This document shows, in pieces, positions 18,574 through 28,216 of a DNA stretch of 64,000 bases (the first letter of the stretch is position 1; every line of letters begins with the position of its first letter). This DNA comes from Clostridium thermarum (lineage in GTDB: Bacteria > Bacillota > Clostridia > Clostridiales > Clostridiaceae). The notes beneath the pieces were generated by a model. That model made no database searches. It was given only the letters and a program-made list of their open reading frames with translations, and was not told where the DNA came from. The stretch spans positions 2,720,001 to 2,784,000 of the forward strand of contig NZ_CP040924.1 in NCBI RefSeq assembly GCF_006351925.1, in the 5' to 3' direction. The translations under genes and the position numbers were made by a program.

Positions 18574-21500
18574 TTATTCTTCAACTTCAATTAGGGATAT
18601 GTTATCAAGATAAATAAAATGTTCTCCTAGTTTATCACTATCCCCAATTTTCCCGGCATTAAATGCTACCACTACCTCTGAATCTGTGTCATAGTCCATT
18701 GTAAACTCATACTCGTAGTGTTTTCCTTGTTCAGCAGTTTGCATGGTTTTTGCAAGATAAGTTGAGTAATTCACTCCATTTTGGACTACAACTTCAACAT
18801 CCCTTGGCACTGATGCTTTTACATCAAAGGATAATTTGTATATCTTACCTTGGGTCAGAGTTATAGACTCTGACTTTAATTGAACATTCCAATTTTCATT
18901 TCCTACGTTTCTTATACTGAACTTTGCTTGTTCATCTTCTACTGATATATCTGCATCAGCCCCTGGACCACCTTCCCAATTTGCTATGGTTCGTATCCAT
19001 GGCGCTATGTCTGTATCAAAATTAGTATTAGCTAAAAGTTGCTTTCCTGTATTAGTAGCAGAAGTATCAATTAAGGAGATATTGTCAAAGTATACAGTAT
19101 GGTCACCTAATTGTTCCGATTCGCTGCCAACCTTTCCAAGGTTAAACACAAATTGTGTCTGTAAATCTGTTTCACTGTTCATAGTGAATTCAAATTCATA
19201 ATGTCTTGAAGCTGCCGTTGCATTCACAGTTGTGCTATAGTAAACCGCATAATCATCACTGCTCTTCTGTAAAACGGCTTCAATTGGTCTATCTGCAGAA
19301 GAACTTACATCAAAGGATAGCTTATACACATTTCCTTTAGTTAAATTTAACGGCTTTAATAACAGCTGAACATCCCAAGGATTGCTTCCAACGTTGTTTA
19401 TGTCTATCCTAGCTTTTCCATCTTCCCAACCACCAGAGGCACCGTTTATTATCCAAGGTTCTATTGTTGAATCAAAAGTACCATTTTCAATAAGCTGACC
19501 GCCTACAATGTAATCCTCTGTTTTAATCATTGAGATATTATCCAGATATATTGTCTTACTTTCACCACCAAGATATATTGTCAATTTTGAGTTTTTATCC
19601 GTTGTGGAAGCTTTGAATTCAAAACTGTATTCCTGCATATCTGAAGTCAATGTAAATTCTTGTATTTCTGAATATTCCACACTACCGTCAGCATTGGTCA
19701 TGTGTACTTTTATTGGCATTTCTCCCCTATCTGATCTGCCTTTGAAGGATACCTTATAGGTACATTTTTCTCTCAGCTCCAGTCCCTGCTGATCTAGAGT
19801 AATAGCCTCTGCATTCTGACTACCATCTGTTATATTAACCTTTAACTCTCTTGCATCTGGGTCCACAGAAGCAACCGCCTGGCCATCATTCACCTTAAAG
19901 TTCCAATAGTTCATTCTGGTCATATCCCCTAAATCGAAGGAACCATTATAGATATGCTCACCATTCTGCATTGGCTTTTTTACCGTGTTATAATTTTTAG
20001 GTTCAGGCTCTACTTCTTCCATTCTAACATTACCAATCCATACATCCTCTGTATTATTTCCTACATTAAATTCAAGTCTGGCTCTGTTATCCGTTCTTGA
20101 ATCCATAGTAAAGGTGTATGAATATTCTTTAACCTCTGTGGTCAACGGTACTGTATAGTTTTCAGAATATAATGTATATCCTCTGCTTTCATCTCCGCCA
20201 ACCTTAACCTTGATATTTCTTTCAGCGGCTGCCTTTGCTTCAAAGGTTAATTTATAAGCCCTAGCAGTACCTACAGTAACTCTTTGTATTAACTGTAAGG
20301 AGTAATCTTGATTTCCTTTTTCCTCTATATCAATGTGTGCAAAATTTCTGTCGCCTATTTTCTCTATAGCCACAGAGGCCTTGCCTCTAAATTCAGGTAA
20401 TTGTAAGAAAGTCCAATAAGATGTATTAGGTACACCTTCAATACACTCTTCTCCGTCAATATTCTCATCAAAGTTACTGTTATACACAAAGTTTCCATCG
20501 CCCTTAGGCAGCTTTGCATCAGGTGTATATTCCTGCTTTTCAGTTGAATAATCTATGGGTGTTCTGTACGGTTCTCCTGTCTTTTCATAAACTCTTACAT
20601 AATCTACTACCATAGAACTTGGGAAAGGAGTTTCAGCATCAGGGTCACCATCCCAGTTGCCACCGACTGCTAAGTTCAACATTAAGTAGTATGGCTTGTC
20701 AAATGGTGCAGGGTATGCAAACTTATCCGGCTGATTCTCACCTATGCTGTACCAGTCATTGATTTTATGGTACATCTGTCCGTCAATATACCATCTGAAT
20801 TCGCCAGGTTCCCATTCTAATGAGTAAACATGGTATTCGGTTGTGTCAAAATCCGGATACTTAGCTTTAAACTCTTCGTCTTGGTCACTGTTTTTACCAC
20901 TGTTTACATTATTGGGAGTTACCTTTCCATAGTGCAGCGTTGCTCTTACAGCATCTGTTCTGCTGCCCCAAGCCTCCATTATGTCAATTTCACCGGATGC
21001 TGCCCATCCGCCATATTCTTCCTTTGCAGGGAGCATCCAAATAGCCGGCCATAAGCCTTTACCTGCGGGAAGTTTTGCTTTTATCTCGAACTTTCCATAC
21101 CTTTTCTCAAATAATCCCTTGGTTTTAATCTTTCCTGAAGTGTACTCATAGGGCCCTCCATACTGGTCGTAGCTTTCTTCTTTTTTAGCAGTAATAATTA
21201 GTTCTCCGTCTTTTACTGTTATATTGTTTTCACCTTCTTTATAGTTCTGCTTCTCATTGTTTCCCCAGCCTTGGTAAGGATATCCATCATCTGTAACTCC
21301 CCAGTTACCTACGTCATATTTCCACTTGGTCAAATCTAAACCATTTCCGTCAAATTCATCATTCCATACCATAGTCCACATTGGTGTTTCTGGTTCGTGG
21401 CCATTTCCGGGGTTTGTACCAGGATTATCCCCAGGGTTGCTACCGGGATTATCACCGGTGTTCTCACCAGGGTTAGTTGCTGGATTTTCTCCGGGCTTTG

Positions 21501-22545
21501 TTACGTTATTTTCTTTCTCCTTAGCTGCTGCAACATGTTTGCTTACACTTGCTACTATACTGTCTGGTACTACAGCTGAACCACCTAAAGCTATAGGCAC
21601 AGTATTACCTTTTACCTTATCCTTTATATAATCTTCTATTACTTTAGGCAGTGACTTATAGGTTAGAATCACAGGTGAGCCCTTTAGTGCTGCCAGAGCA
21701 GCTCCGGATAGGGCATCGGCAAATTCATTACCGTTAGGTCCATATCCCACTGCAAAAAAAACGTTGTCATATTTGATATCATTTTCGAAGGCTTTTAAAA
21801 CAGCAAGGTTAGTTTCGTATCTGTCACTGCCTCCAATTCTGTTTACAGTTCCTCCAGTTGTCTTATTCAGATTCTTCTCAACAGTTTCGCTAACAACACC
21901 AATCCCTCCTATAACATATAGGTCAACGGGCTTGGACTCCGTTAATAGCTTACCTATGGGTTCAGGCATCACATCTTTACCGGTTAAGAGTATTGGTGCC
22001 CCCTTAAGCCCTGCTACGGCTGAAACGGATAAGGCATCTGCAAAACTATATCCATTAGTTATGAATGCCGTCTTACTTCCTCCTAATTCCTCAGCTATCT
22101 TTGCGGAGGTTTCAAATCTATCTTGTCCCCAGATTCTTTTTACCACAGGCTTTACAGATAGAGTATTGGATATAGCCTCTTCAACCCTTTGGGATACTGC
22201 CCCGGGCCCTCCAACTATAATTACATTTTTAACTTTCAGTCTGTTAAGCTCAGCCCTAGTTTCCGCAGACAAAGCATCTTTGTAAGTTAGAATAAGTGGT
22301 GCATTATATTTTTTTGCCAAAGGCACTGCACATAATGCATCAGGAAAGTCTTCACCGCTTGCTACCAAAGCATAGTCTGATCCATTCTTCCATCCGTATG
22401 CCGAAATTTTTGCTGATGTCTCGTATCTGTTCTTGCCACCCAATCTTTCGCCCTCTAAAGCTGTGGATTCTGCAGCAAAAGCCGGTATACTCGTACTGAA
22501 GAACGTTAAAAAGGTACATAGGGCTACTAGCTTCTTCAACTTCAT
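18574..22545 (-). CDS. Surface-anchored multidomain laminarinase: CWB2 x3, GH16, CBM4/9-like x4
   Basis: 1323 residues with a cleavable signal peptide (ends PAFAAES). Three cell-wall-binding-repeat-2 units at about 34-130, 137-230 and 236-340 each start with R.GG.DRYET-like motifs (RLGGKNRYETS, RIWGQDRFETS, RIGGSDRYETN). A flexible NPGxNPGxNPG linker runs 345-387. The GH16 domain at about 390-660 has MVWNDEFDG, WGNNEKQNY and catalytic GEIDIMEAWG. Four related beta-sandwich modules follow (about 690-850, 860-1010, 1020-1165, 1170-1320), each with an NxxFD start and a YLDNISLIE-like end, resembling CBM4/9. CWB2 triplets bind secondary wall polymers in Clostridia. The enzyme should therefore sit on the cell surface and cleave beta-1,3-glucan. 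The MCP gene ends 26 bp upstream. Confidence 0.93.
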   Translation of the reverse strand: MKLKKLVALCTFLTFFSTSIPAFAAESTALEGERLGGKNRYETSAKISAYGWKNGSDYALVASGEDFPDALCAVPLAKKYNAPLILTYKDALSAETRAELNRLKVKNVIIVGGPGAVSQRVEEAISNTLSVKPVVKRIWGQDRFETSAKIAEELGGSKTAFITNGYSFADALSVSAVAGLKGAPILLTGKDVMPEPIGKLLTESKPVDLYVIGGIGVVSETVEKNLNKTTGGTVNRIGGSDRYETNLAVLKAFENDIKYDNVFFAVGYGPNGNEFADALSGAALAALKGSPVILTYKSLPKVIEDYIKDKVKGNTVPIALGGSAVVPDSIVASVSKHVAAAKEKENNVTKPGENPATNPGENTGDNPGSNPGDNPGTNPGNGHEPETPMWTMVWNDEFDGNGLDLTKWKYDVGNWGVTDDGYPYQGWGNNEKQNYKEGENNITVKDGELIITAKKEESYDQYGGPYEYTSGKIKTKGLFEKRYGKFEIKAKLPAGKGLWPAIWMLPAKEEYGGWAASGEIDIMEAWGSRTDAVRATLHYGKVTPNNVNSGKNSDQDEEFKAKYPDFDTTEYHVYSLEWEPGEFRWYIDGQMYHKINDWYSIGENQPDKFAYPAPFDKPYYLMLNLAVGGNWDGDPDAETPFPSSMVVDYVRVYEKTGEPYRTPIDYSTEKQEYTPDAKLPKGDGNFVYNSNFDENIDGEECIEGVPNTSYWTFLQLPEFRGKASVAIEKIGDRNFAHIDIEEKGNQDYSLQLIQRVTVGTARAYKLTFEAKAAAERNIKVKVGGDESRGYTLYSENYTVPLTTEVKEYSYTFTMDSRTDNRARLEFNVGNNTEDVWIGNVRMEEVEPEPKNYNTVKKPMQNGEHIYNGSFDLGDMTRMNYWNFKVNDGQAVASVDPDARELKVNITDGSQNAEAITLDQQGLELREKCTYKVSFKGRSDRGEMPIKVHMTNADGSVEYSEIQEFTLTSDMQEYSFEFKASTTDKNSKLTIYLGGESKTIYLDNISMIKTEDYIVGGQLIENGTFDSTIEPWIINGASGGWEDGKARIDINNVGSNPWDVQLLLKPLNLTKGNVYKLSFDVSSSADRPIEAVLQKSSDDYAVYYSTTVNATAASRHYEFEFTMNSETDLQTQFVFNLGKVGSESEQLGDHTVYFDNISLIDTSATNTGKQLLANTNFDTDIAPWIRTIANWEGGPGADADISVEDEQAKFSIRNVGNENWNVQLKSESITLTQGKIYKLSFDVKASVPRDVEVVVQNGVNYSTYLAKTMQTAEQGKHYEYEFTMDYDTDSEVVVAFNAGKIGDSDKLGEHFIYLDNISLIEVEE

Positions 22546-22571
22546 AAAATGTTACCTCCTTTTATAAAATT

Positions 22572-24671
22572 TTAAAGTTTAAACTTCTGAACCTTACTTT
22601 CTACATCAACCGCCAATTCCTTCAGATGCTTGGACAATTCCACCAATTCTTCGTTCAGGTTTTCCTTTTCTTCCGCAGATACTGCAATTTCTTTACTAAC
22701 CGCAACATTATCTTCAGAGCTGGAACTTAATATGTCCATTATTTTATTGATATCTTCTCTTGTATTATTGATGTTTTCGATTTCATCTTTGACAATGAGA
22801 ATTTGTCTAACCATTTCTTCCATAGTGTGTGCAATAGCATCGAAGCTCTCTGTGGTATCTTCCACGGAATGAACCTGTTCCTTCATAAATTGTTCAGATA
22901 TATTAATGGCTTCGTTAAGTTCTTTAATCTTATCTTTCAGTTTATTTATTATTGACTCTATATACTTTGTAGAATTACTTGTCTCTGCAGCCAGTTGTTT
23001 TACAGATTTAGCAATAACTCCAAACCCCTTACCTTGTTCACCTAATCTGGCTGCTTCTATTTCAGCATTTAATGCCAGAAGATCTGTCTGCTTTGCAACT
23101 CCCTTAACCGCCTCAGTTATTTTGCCTATCTCCTTAAATTCACTGTTTAATTCAGTAGACATAGCTGCAATATTGTCAATTATGTCTGCAACCTTATATG
23201 ACTTATCTTTTAAATCAGTTACAGAATCTTTGCCCTCACCAGTCAAGGCCTTTGTATTATTAATTCTAGAGCCAATTGTATTGAAATAACTCAAAATTTC
23301 CTCAATTTTATTAGATAGTTCGGTGGTTATTTGGTTTATCTTATGAACATCATTATTTTGATTTTTGCTTTTATTGTGAATCTCCATTATCTTTATAGAT
23401 AGATTCTCAAATTCCTCAAAGTTTTTAGTAGCATTAACTGAAATTTCGTCCGCCGCCTCGGAGGTTATACCTGATAATGTATTGATATCCTTTATAGATT
23501 CCCTAAAGCTTTCAAGCATATCTACGAACCTGTCCCCTAACAACCCTACTTCATCCTTACGGTTTGGTAAGCTATCTATAGCCAAGACACCGGTTTTTAC
23601 CTTATCCATCCTGGCAATAAGCTCTTTTATTCCTTTAGTGATATCTTTAGTAATAAAGGTGGAAAGGAAAAAAGCCAGCGCTAAACTTACTAAACCTATT
23701 ATTAGCATTAGAAGTCTTATTGATGAAGCTGTCTTTGTCATATTACTGATGGGTGTGAGTCCAACCAATATCCAATCGGTATTTGTAAACTTGTAGTAGG
23801 TCACCAGATTCATTTCCTTGTCTATTTCTTTATTAAACCAGTGATTTTCATTATCTGCAACATAGCTTGAAATATCTATGGCATACTTATTACCATTTTC
23901 AGCCCTGTTGCTTGGATCCATTACTATATTGTTATCTGAGTCAAGAATAATAACTTTTGTGTTATAGTCAACCTTCATATCTTTAATCAAATTGTAAAGA
24001 TAATCTTCCTTAAGATTGACAACCAAGTTACCAATACTTTTCAAACTGGTTGATATTCTCATTCTGTAAAATGCGGTTATAATTCTTGGCGACATTTGAT
24101 TGGTAAGAGAATGTGCACTGACATAGGGGATCGTCTTTAATGAATCCTTTTCACTATTTATAAAGTCAACATAGTAGGGGTCGGAGAAGATATCATAGTC
24201 TTTATCACGTCCGCTTCCTCCGTAGTAAAATATGTCCTGACTATTGGAGACAATAAACATATCTGCAATATCCATACTTGTTTTAAAAGTATCATCCAAA
24301 TACTTATATATCTGGTCTGAAGTTTGCACTTTTTTTCCTCGCTCCATAGAACTATACTTTGCTACTTTTTCTCCTAGACTGTCATTGTTTGCTACAGCCT
24401 TAAAGTCTTTGTCAAGTTCTTGCAAGGATCTATTAATACTCTCGCCCTTTTGCTTCATTAATTCCACTAAGTTATTCTTGTTTTGATCAATTATTATTTT
24501 TGAAAACTGAGTATAGGAGATTAATGAAACTATAATTAGTGATATGGAAATTAGTATTAAGAAACTTAGATTTAATTTTAGTCCTATCTTTAAGTCCTTT
24601 ATTGAAAAAAGTCTTAATTTGGGCTTTACTCTCTTTTGAAATTTATTTATTGACAAGTTCTTTTTTAACAT
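22572..24671 (-). CDS. Methyl-accepting chemotaxis protein with dCache-type sensor
   Basis: About 699 residues; ATG at 24671 follows AGGATGA, and a GTG three codons earlier is possible. TM1 is at about 25-50, an extracellular Cache-like region at about 55-315 ([19 protein letters not shown], then [17 protein letters not shown]), TM2 at about 320-345, HAMP to about 400, and a cytoplasmic signalling coiled coil to the end. The hairpin tip reads [20 protein letters not shown] followed by [13 protein letters not shown]. It signals to CheA/CheW, which are not in this window. It lies between sugar permease genes and the surface laminarinase on one strand, so sensing of beta-glucan products or their binding protein is a reasonable inference. 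Confidence 0.93.
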   Translation of the reverse strand: MLKKNLSINKFQKRVKPKLRLFSIKDLKIGLKLNLSFLILISISLIIVSLISYTQFSKIIIDQNKNNLVELMKQKGESINRSLQELDKDFKAVANNDSLGEKVAKYSSMERGKKVQTSDQIYKYLDDTFKTSMDIADMFIVSNSQDIFYYGGSGRDKDYDIFSDPYYVDFINSEKDSLKTIPYVSAHSLTNQMSPRIITAFYRMRISTSLKSIGNLVVNLKEDYLYNLIKDMKVDYNTKVIILDSDNNIVMDPSNRAENGNKYAIDISSYVADNENHWFNKEIDKEMNLVTYYKFTNTDWILVGLTPISNMTKTASSIRLLMLIIGLVSLALAFFLSTFITKDITKGIKELIARMDKVKTGVLAIDSLPNRKDEVGLLGDRFVDMLESFRESIKDINTLSGITSEAADEISVNATKNFEEFENLSIKIMEIHNKSKNQNNDVHKINQITTELSNKIEEILSYFNTIGSRINNTKALTGEGKDSVTDLKDKSYKVADIIDNIAAMSTELNSEFKEIGKITEAVKGVAKQTDLLALNAEIEAARLGEQGKGFGVIAKSVKQLAAETSNSTKYIESIINKLKDKIKELNEAINISEQFMKEQVHSVEDTTESFDAIAHTMEEMVRQILIVKDEIENINNTREDINKIMDILSSSSEDNVAVSKEIAVSAEEKENLNEELVELSKHLKELAVDVESKVQKFKL

Positions 24672-24769
24672 ACTAATCACTCATCCTATTACTCTAATTT
24701 GTTTTTGTGCATCATTCTCTTATGTAAAGATAGGGGCATATATAGGGCCCCAGCTTTTAAAAATTCTCT

Positions 24770-25636
24770 CTATCCTTTAACAGCCCCTGCGGTCATACCG
24801 CTAATAAATTTCTTTTGAAGTGAGAAGAACATTATAAGAACCGGAATTGTGGATACAACGCTTGCAGCCATCATTAAATCATATCTGTTCTGATAATTTC
24901 CAACATACAATCTTATACCCACCGGTATTGTCTGAGTAGAAATATCCGTTGTAAGAACCCATGCAAAGAGTAATTCATCCCAGGCCATAAGGAATATATA
25001 TATGCCTGTTGCTATGATACCGGTAGTAGATACCGGCAATATCACTCTTATAAAGGCTCCAAACTTTGTACATCCATCAATACGTGCTGCTTCTTCTAAC
25101 TCCTTCGGTATGGTTGCGAAGAAACCTCTTAATATCCATATACTAAATGGAATAAAGAATGCTGAATAGGTGATTATTACCCCCGGATAGGTATTTACAA
25201 TTCTTATACCGGTACTTTCTTGAAATTTTATAAACATCATATACAAGGGCAGTAAAAACATCATTCCCGGAATCATTTGAGTGGCAAGAACGGTACCTCC
25301 AAATATACCTGAGCCGGGGAACTTATACTTAGCAACAGCATAGCCAGCAAATACAGCTAAGCTCAGTGTAATCATTGTGGTTATCCCACAAATGATCAAA
25401 CTGTTTTTAAAATATGCGAAGAAGTTAATATTCTGCCACATCTCCACATAATTCTGCCAATTGATTGGTTTTCCAATCTTTCCTGTTGCCAGGTCTCCTT
25501 GTGTCATTAATGAACTCAGTACCATCCAAAATATAGGAAAGACACTTAAAGTAATCATTACAATAAGTACAGTGTTTGCAACTGCCCGCTTTATTTTCTT
25601 TTTTCTTCTTATGTTCTCTGCGTAACTCATACTCAT
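24770..25636 (-). CDS. CUT1-type sugar ABC transporter permease (MalG-like)
   Basis: 288 residues, six predicted TM helices. The conserved EAA loop for ATPase contact is EEAARIDGCTKFGAFIRVILP. The C-terminus FISGMTAGAVKG is typical of MalG-like permeases. It shares one base with the upstream permease, indicating translational coupling. It works with the binding protein at 26684 and an ATPase encoded elsewhere. Confidence 0.93.
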   Translation of the reverse strand: MSMSYAENIRRKKKIKRAVANTVLIVMITLSVFPIFWMVLSSLMTQGDLATGKIGKPINWQNYVEMWQNINFFAYFKNSLIICGITTMITLSLAVFAGYAVAKYKFPGSGIFGGTVLATQMIPGMMFLLPLYMMFIKFQESTGIRIVNTYPGVIITYSAFFIPFSIWILRGFFATIPKELEEAARIDGCTKFGAFIRVILPVSTTGIIATGIYIFLMAWDELLFAWVLTTDISTQTIPVGIRLYVGNYQNRYDLMMAASVVSTIPVLIMFFSLQKKFISGMTAGAVKG

Positions 25637-26610
25637 TATTCATCCACCACCAAACTATCTCTAAATACTCTATACCAAAGACCAACAACAGCAAGTACGC
25701 ATATCATTACCACTATTGTTGCTGCTGCTCCGGCACCAAAGTTCCAAGTTCCAAAGGAATTTCTTTGAATATTAGTCATCAATAAATCTCCCCATTTGCC
25801 TGGATATCCGGCACCATGTCCAAACATCATGGAAACTATGTTATATGAATAAATATAATTGATCATAGCAAATAGTAATTGGACACCTATAATAGGCTTT
25901 AGCAGTGGTAATGTAATATGACGGAACTTTTGTATACTGCTGGCCCCATCAATTTCGGCTGCCTCATAATAATCTTCAGATATATTCTGAAGCCCAGCTA
26001 AAAGCATGATCATAACAAGAGGAACATTTCTCCAGATGGTAGGTATAATTATGGCCCATAGTACATTAGAACCAGTTAGCCAAAAGGGCCTATCCGGAAG
26101 TATGTGTAACCAGTCCACTAATATTCTGTTAATTATTCCTGTATCCTGCTGCCACATAAATCCCCATAACATACCAACTACATAGGAAGGCACAACCCAA
26201 GGTGTCAATAGTAAAGTTCTTGCCAACCCTCTGAATTTGAATTCTCTGTTTACCGCCATTGCTGCAGCAAGACCTATTGCTAGAACCATAAAACTACATA
26301 TTACAGCATATATCCCGGTGTTTCTAAGAGCCTCTAAAAAACCTGAACGCATATTACTAGATGGATCAAATAAAACTCTATTAAAATTTTCAAAACCAAC
26401 AAAAGGTGCGCTTAAAAACTTTTTTAAAGTAAATTGATTGAGTTTTAGTACGGAAAAATACAGGCCTTGTGCCATGGGAATCAGCTGCACAATTAACATA
26501 GCAACTATTGCAGGAGCTATTAGTGCATATGCAAATTTATTTCTACGAATATTCTCTTTCAAACTATACTTATGCTCTGTATAGACAACTTCATTTTTTT
26601 CTATTTTCAT
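25636..26610 (-). CDS. CUT1-type sugar ABC transporter permease (MalF-like)
   Basis: 324 residues with six TM helices and EAA loop YEAAEIDGASSIQKFRHITLP. It forms the heterodimeric channel with the MalG-like protein directly downstream. Substrate is inferred to be a beta-glucan oligosaccharide from the operon content. Confidence 0.93.
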   Translation of the reverse strand: MKIEKNEVVYTEHKYSLKENIRRNKFAYALIAPAIVAMLIVQLIPMAQGLYFSVLKLNQFTLKKFLSAPFVGFENFNRVLFDPSSNMRSGFLEALRNTGIYAVICSFMVLAIGLAAAMAVNREFKFRGLARTLLLTPWVVPSYVVGMLWGFMWQQDTGIINRILVDWLHILPDRPFWLTGSNVLWAIIIPTIWRNVPLVMIMLLAGLQNISEDYYEAAEIDGASSIQKFRHITLPLLKPIIGVQLLFAMINYIYSYNIVSMMFGHGAGYPGKWGDLLMTNIQRNSFGTWNFGAGAAATIVVMICVLAVVGLWYRVFRDSLVVDE

Positions 26611-26633
26611 ACGGCCCCCCCTTGAATACCCAT

Positions 26634-26670
26634 AAGAATTATACAGGGGCTAGTCCCCTGTATAATTCTT
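26634..26670 (-). promoter_or_regulatory. 16-bp perfect hairpin between binding-protein and permease genes
   Basis: Arms 26634-26649 and 26655-26670 are perfectly complementary with a 5-base loop and no T-run. It lies right after the binding-protein stop. Such hairpins stabilise the upstream mRNA or partly terminate, giving more binding protein than permease. Confidence 0.75.
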
Positions 26671-26683
26671 AATAATGTCTATT

Positions 26684-28063
26684 TTATTGATTTAATACTG
26701 CATTAACATCATTAGCTGCTGCATCTAATTCGGCTTGTGTCTTAGCAGCATCGTAAGCTCCGTTTACACCCAAAGCATTATCCCATACGTTGGACAATCC
26801 CTTCTGGAGTAATCCTTCTGACGGAGCCCATCCAGGAATTGATGGATATGCTTTTCCGTATGGTAACTGTTCTTTGAATACTGAAAGCATTGGGTCATCC
26901 ATAATAAATTGATTTTCGAAAGACTTAGCATTAGCTGGTAAATTACCATGTAATTTAGCATATTCAACCTGTGCATCTGCTGAAGCTAAGAATGCTATTA
27001 ATTGAGCTGCTTCAGGCTTATTCTTAGAAGATTTAAACATTGCTAAAGTACTTCCACCAAAGAAGGCATATCTTCCCTTTGGACCTTCAGGAACTAATGC
27101 AACACCAACTTTTTTAGGATCTAAAGCCTTTTCGCTGTCTTTTTCATATTCTTGGTTAATTGTCTTTGCAAAATAAGCTCCGGAGAAAATTGTTGCATAT
27201 TCACCTGCATTGAATAGGGCTTCAACTTCTGCTGAGTTCTTTTCCAGAGCAGCTTTTGACATTAAGCCCTCTACTGCCAGTTCAGTATAATATTTGATAC
27301 CTTCAACTGCTTCTGGAGCATTGATAGTAGCTTTTCCGTCTTTTATGTACTCTCCACCTGCTCCCCAAATCCACCAAGCAAAGTTGTGTACAACGTTCCA
27401 GTCATTCTTACCTGGCATTCCTAGTGCAGCCATCTTCTTGCCATCTACTTCAACACCGTTTAACTTCTTCAAAGCTTCTTTGAAGCTGTCCCAGGTAGCA
27501 AAATCCTTTGTTGGATCAACCCCTGCTTTTTCACAGGCATCTTTTCTATAGAATAATGCTCTTGAGTCTATAAACCATGGCACTGCATATTTCTCGCTTT
27601 GTCCCTCTATTCCAGTAGTAGGTAAAGTTGCCTTAACAAAAGCTTCTTCTCCTCCAAAATCCTTGTAGTATGGAGTAAGGTCTTCTAAAGCATCCATCGC
27701 TCCTACTGCTGATACCCAGGTTGTACCTAACTGCGTAATATCTGGTGCTTCTCCGCTAGTTGCTGCTGCAGTTATCTTTGTCCAAGCTGAACCCCAGTCC
27801 AGAACAGTTGGTGTAACCTTTATGTGAGGATTTTGATCTAAGAATGGCTGGATAACTTTCATAAAATCTTCTTCCGGCGTTCCGCTGTTAGGCATAATCC
27901 AAATGCTCAGATTTACATCCTTTTTAGGAGTTTCTTCGTTTTTCTGTTCTTGATTAGTTGAGCCGCCACTATTTGCAGGCTTCTCTTCTTCTTTTTTTCC
28001 GCATCCAGCTAAGCTAACAGCCAGCATGCATGCCAATAATGACGAAAGCAATCTTTTTTTCAT
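26684..28063 (-). CDS. CUT1 extracellular sugar-binding lipoprotein
   Basis: 459 residues of the MalE-like solute-binding family 1. Lipoprotein signal ends in VSLAGCGKK (Cys about 21), followed by an acidic/Asn linker. The mature part shows typical segments: VNLSIWIMPNSGTP, ITQLGTTWVSAVGAMDALEDL, and FFGGSTLAMFKSSKNKPEAAQLIAFL. It delivers an oligosaccharide to the permeases at 24770-26610. ATG follows a GGGAGG-type site. Located in the beta-glucan locus next to a YesMN-type regulator that may control it. Confidence 0.93.
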   Translation of the reverse strand: MKKRLLSSLLACMLAVSLAGCGKKEEEKPANSGGSTNQEQKNEETPKKDVNLSIWIMPNSGTPEEDFMKVIQPFLDQNPHIKVTPTVLDWGSAWTKITAAATSGEAPDITQLGTTWVSAVGAMDALEDLTPYYKDFGGEEAFVKATLPTTGIEGQSEKYAVPWFIDSRALFYRKDACEKAGVDPTKDFATWDSFKEALKKLNGVEVDGKKMAALGMPGKNDWNVVHNFAWWIWGAGGEYIKDGKATINAPEAVEGIKYYTELAVEGLMSKAALEKNSAEVEALFNAGEYATIFSGAYFAKTINQEYEKDSEKALDPKKVGVALVPEGPKGRYAFFGGSTLAMFKSSKNKPEAAQLIAFLASADAQVEYAKLHGNLPANAKSFENQFIMDDPMLSVFKEQLPYGKAYPSIPGWAPSEGLLQKGLSNVWDNALGVNGAYDAAKTQAELDAAANDVNAVLNQ

Positions 28064-28188
28064 TCATTTTTCCTCCCTTTATTTTATTTACACTTTTATA
28101 ATACTTTAATTACCTTAAATGAAGAATGGTAGGAAATTACGATAAAGTTATAAAAAATTACTTAATTAAACATTTACAAACACAAAAA

Positions 28189-28210
28189 AGAGATTCTTTT
28201 CTGAATCTCT
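28189..28210 (-). terminator. Rho-independent terminator
   Basis: Arms AGAGATTC (28189-28196) and GAATCTCT (28203-28210), followed on the minus strand by TTTTTTG. It separates the response-regulator gene from the transporter operon. Confidence 0.85.
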
Positions 28211-28216
28211 AAATTG

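Noticed and set aside
21397..21631. Plus-strand frames opposite the linker of the CWB2-GH16 gene
   Set aside because: They are the antisense of the NPG repeat linker; composition and lack of start signals mark them as shadows.
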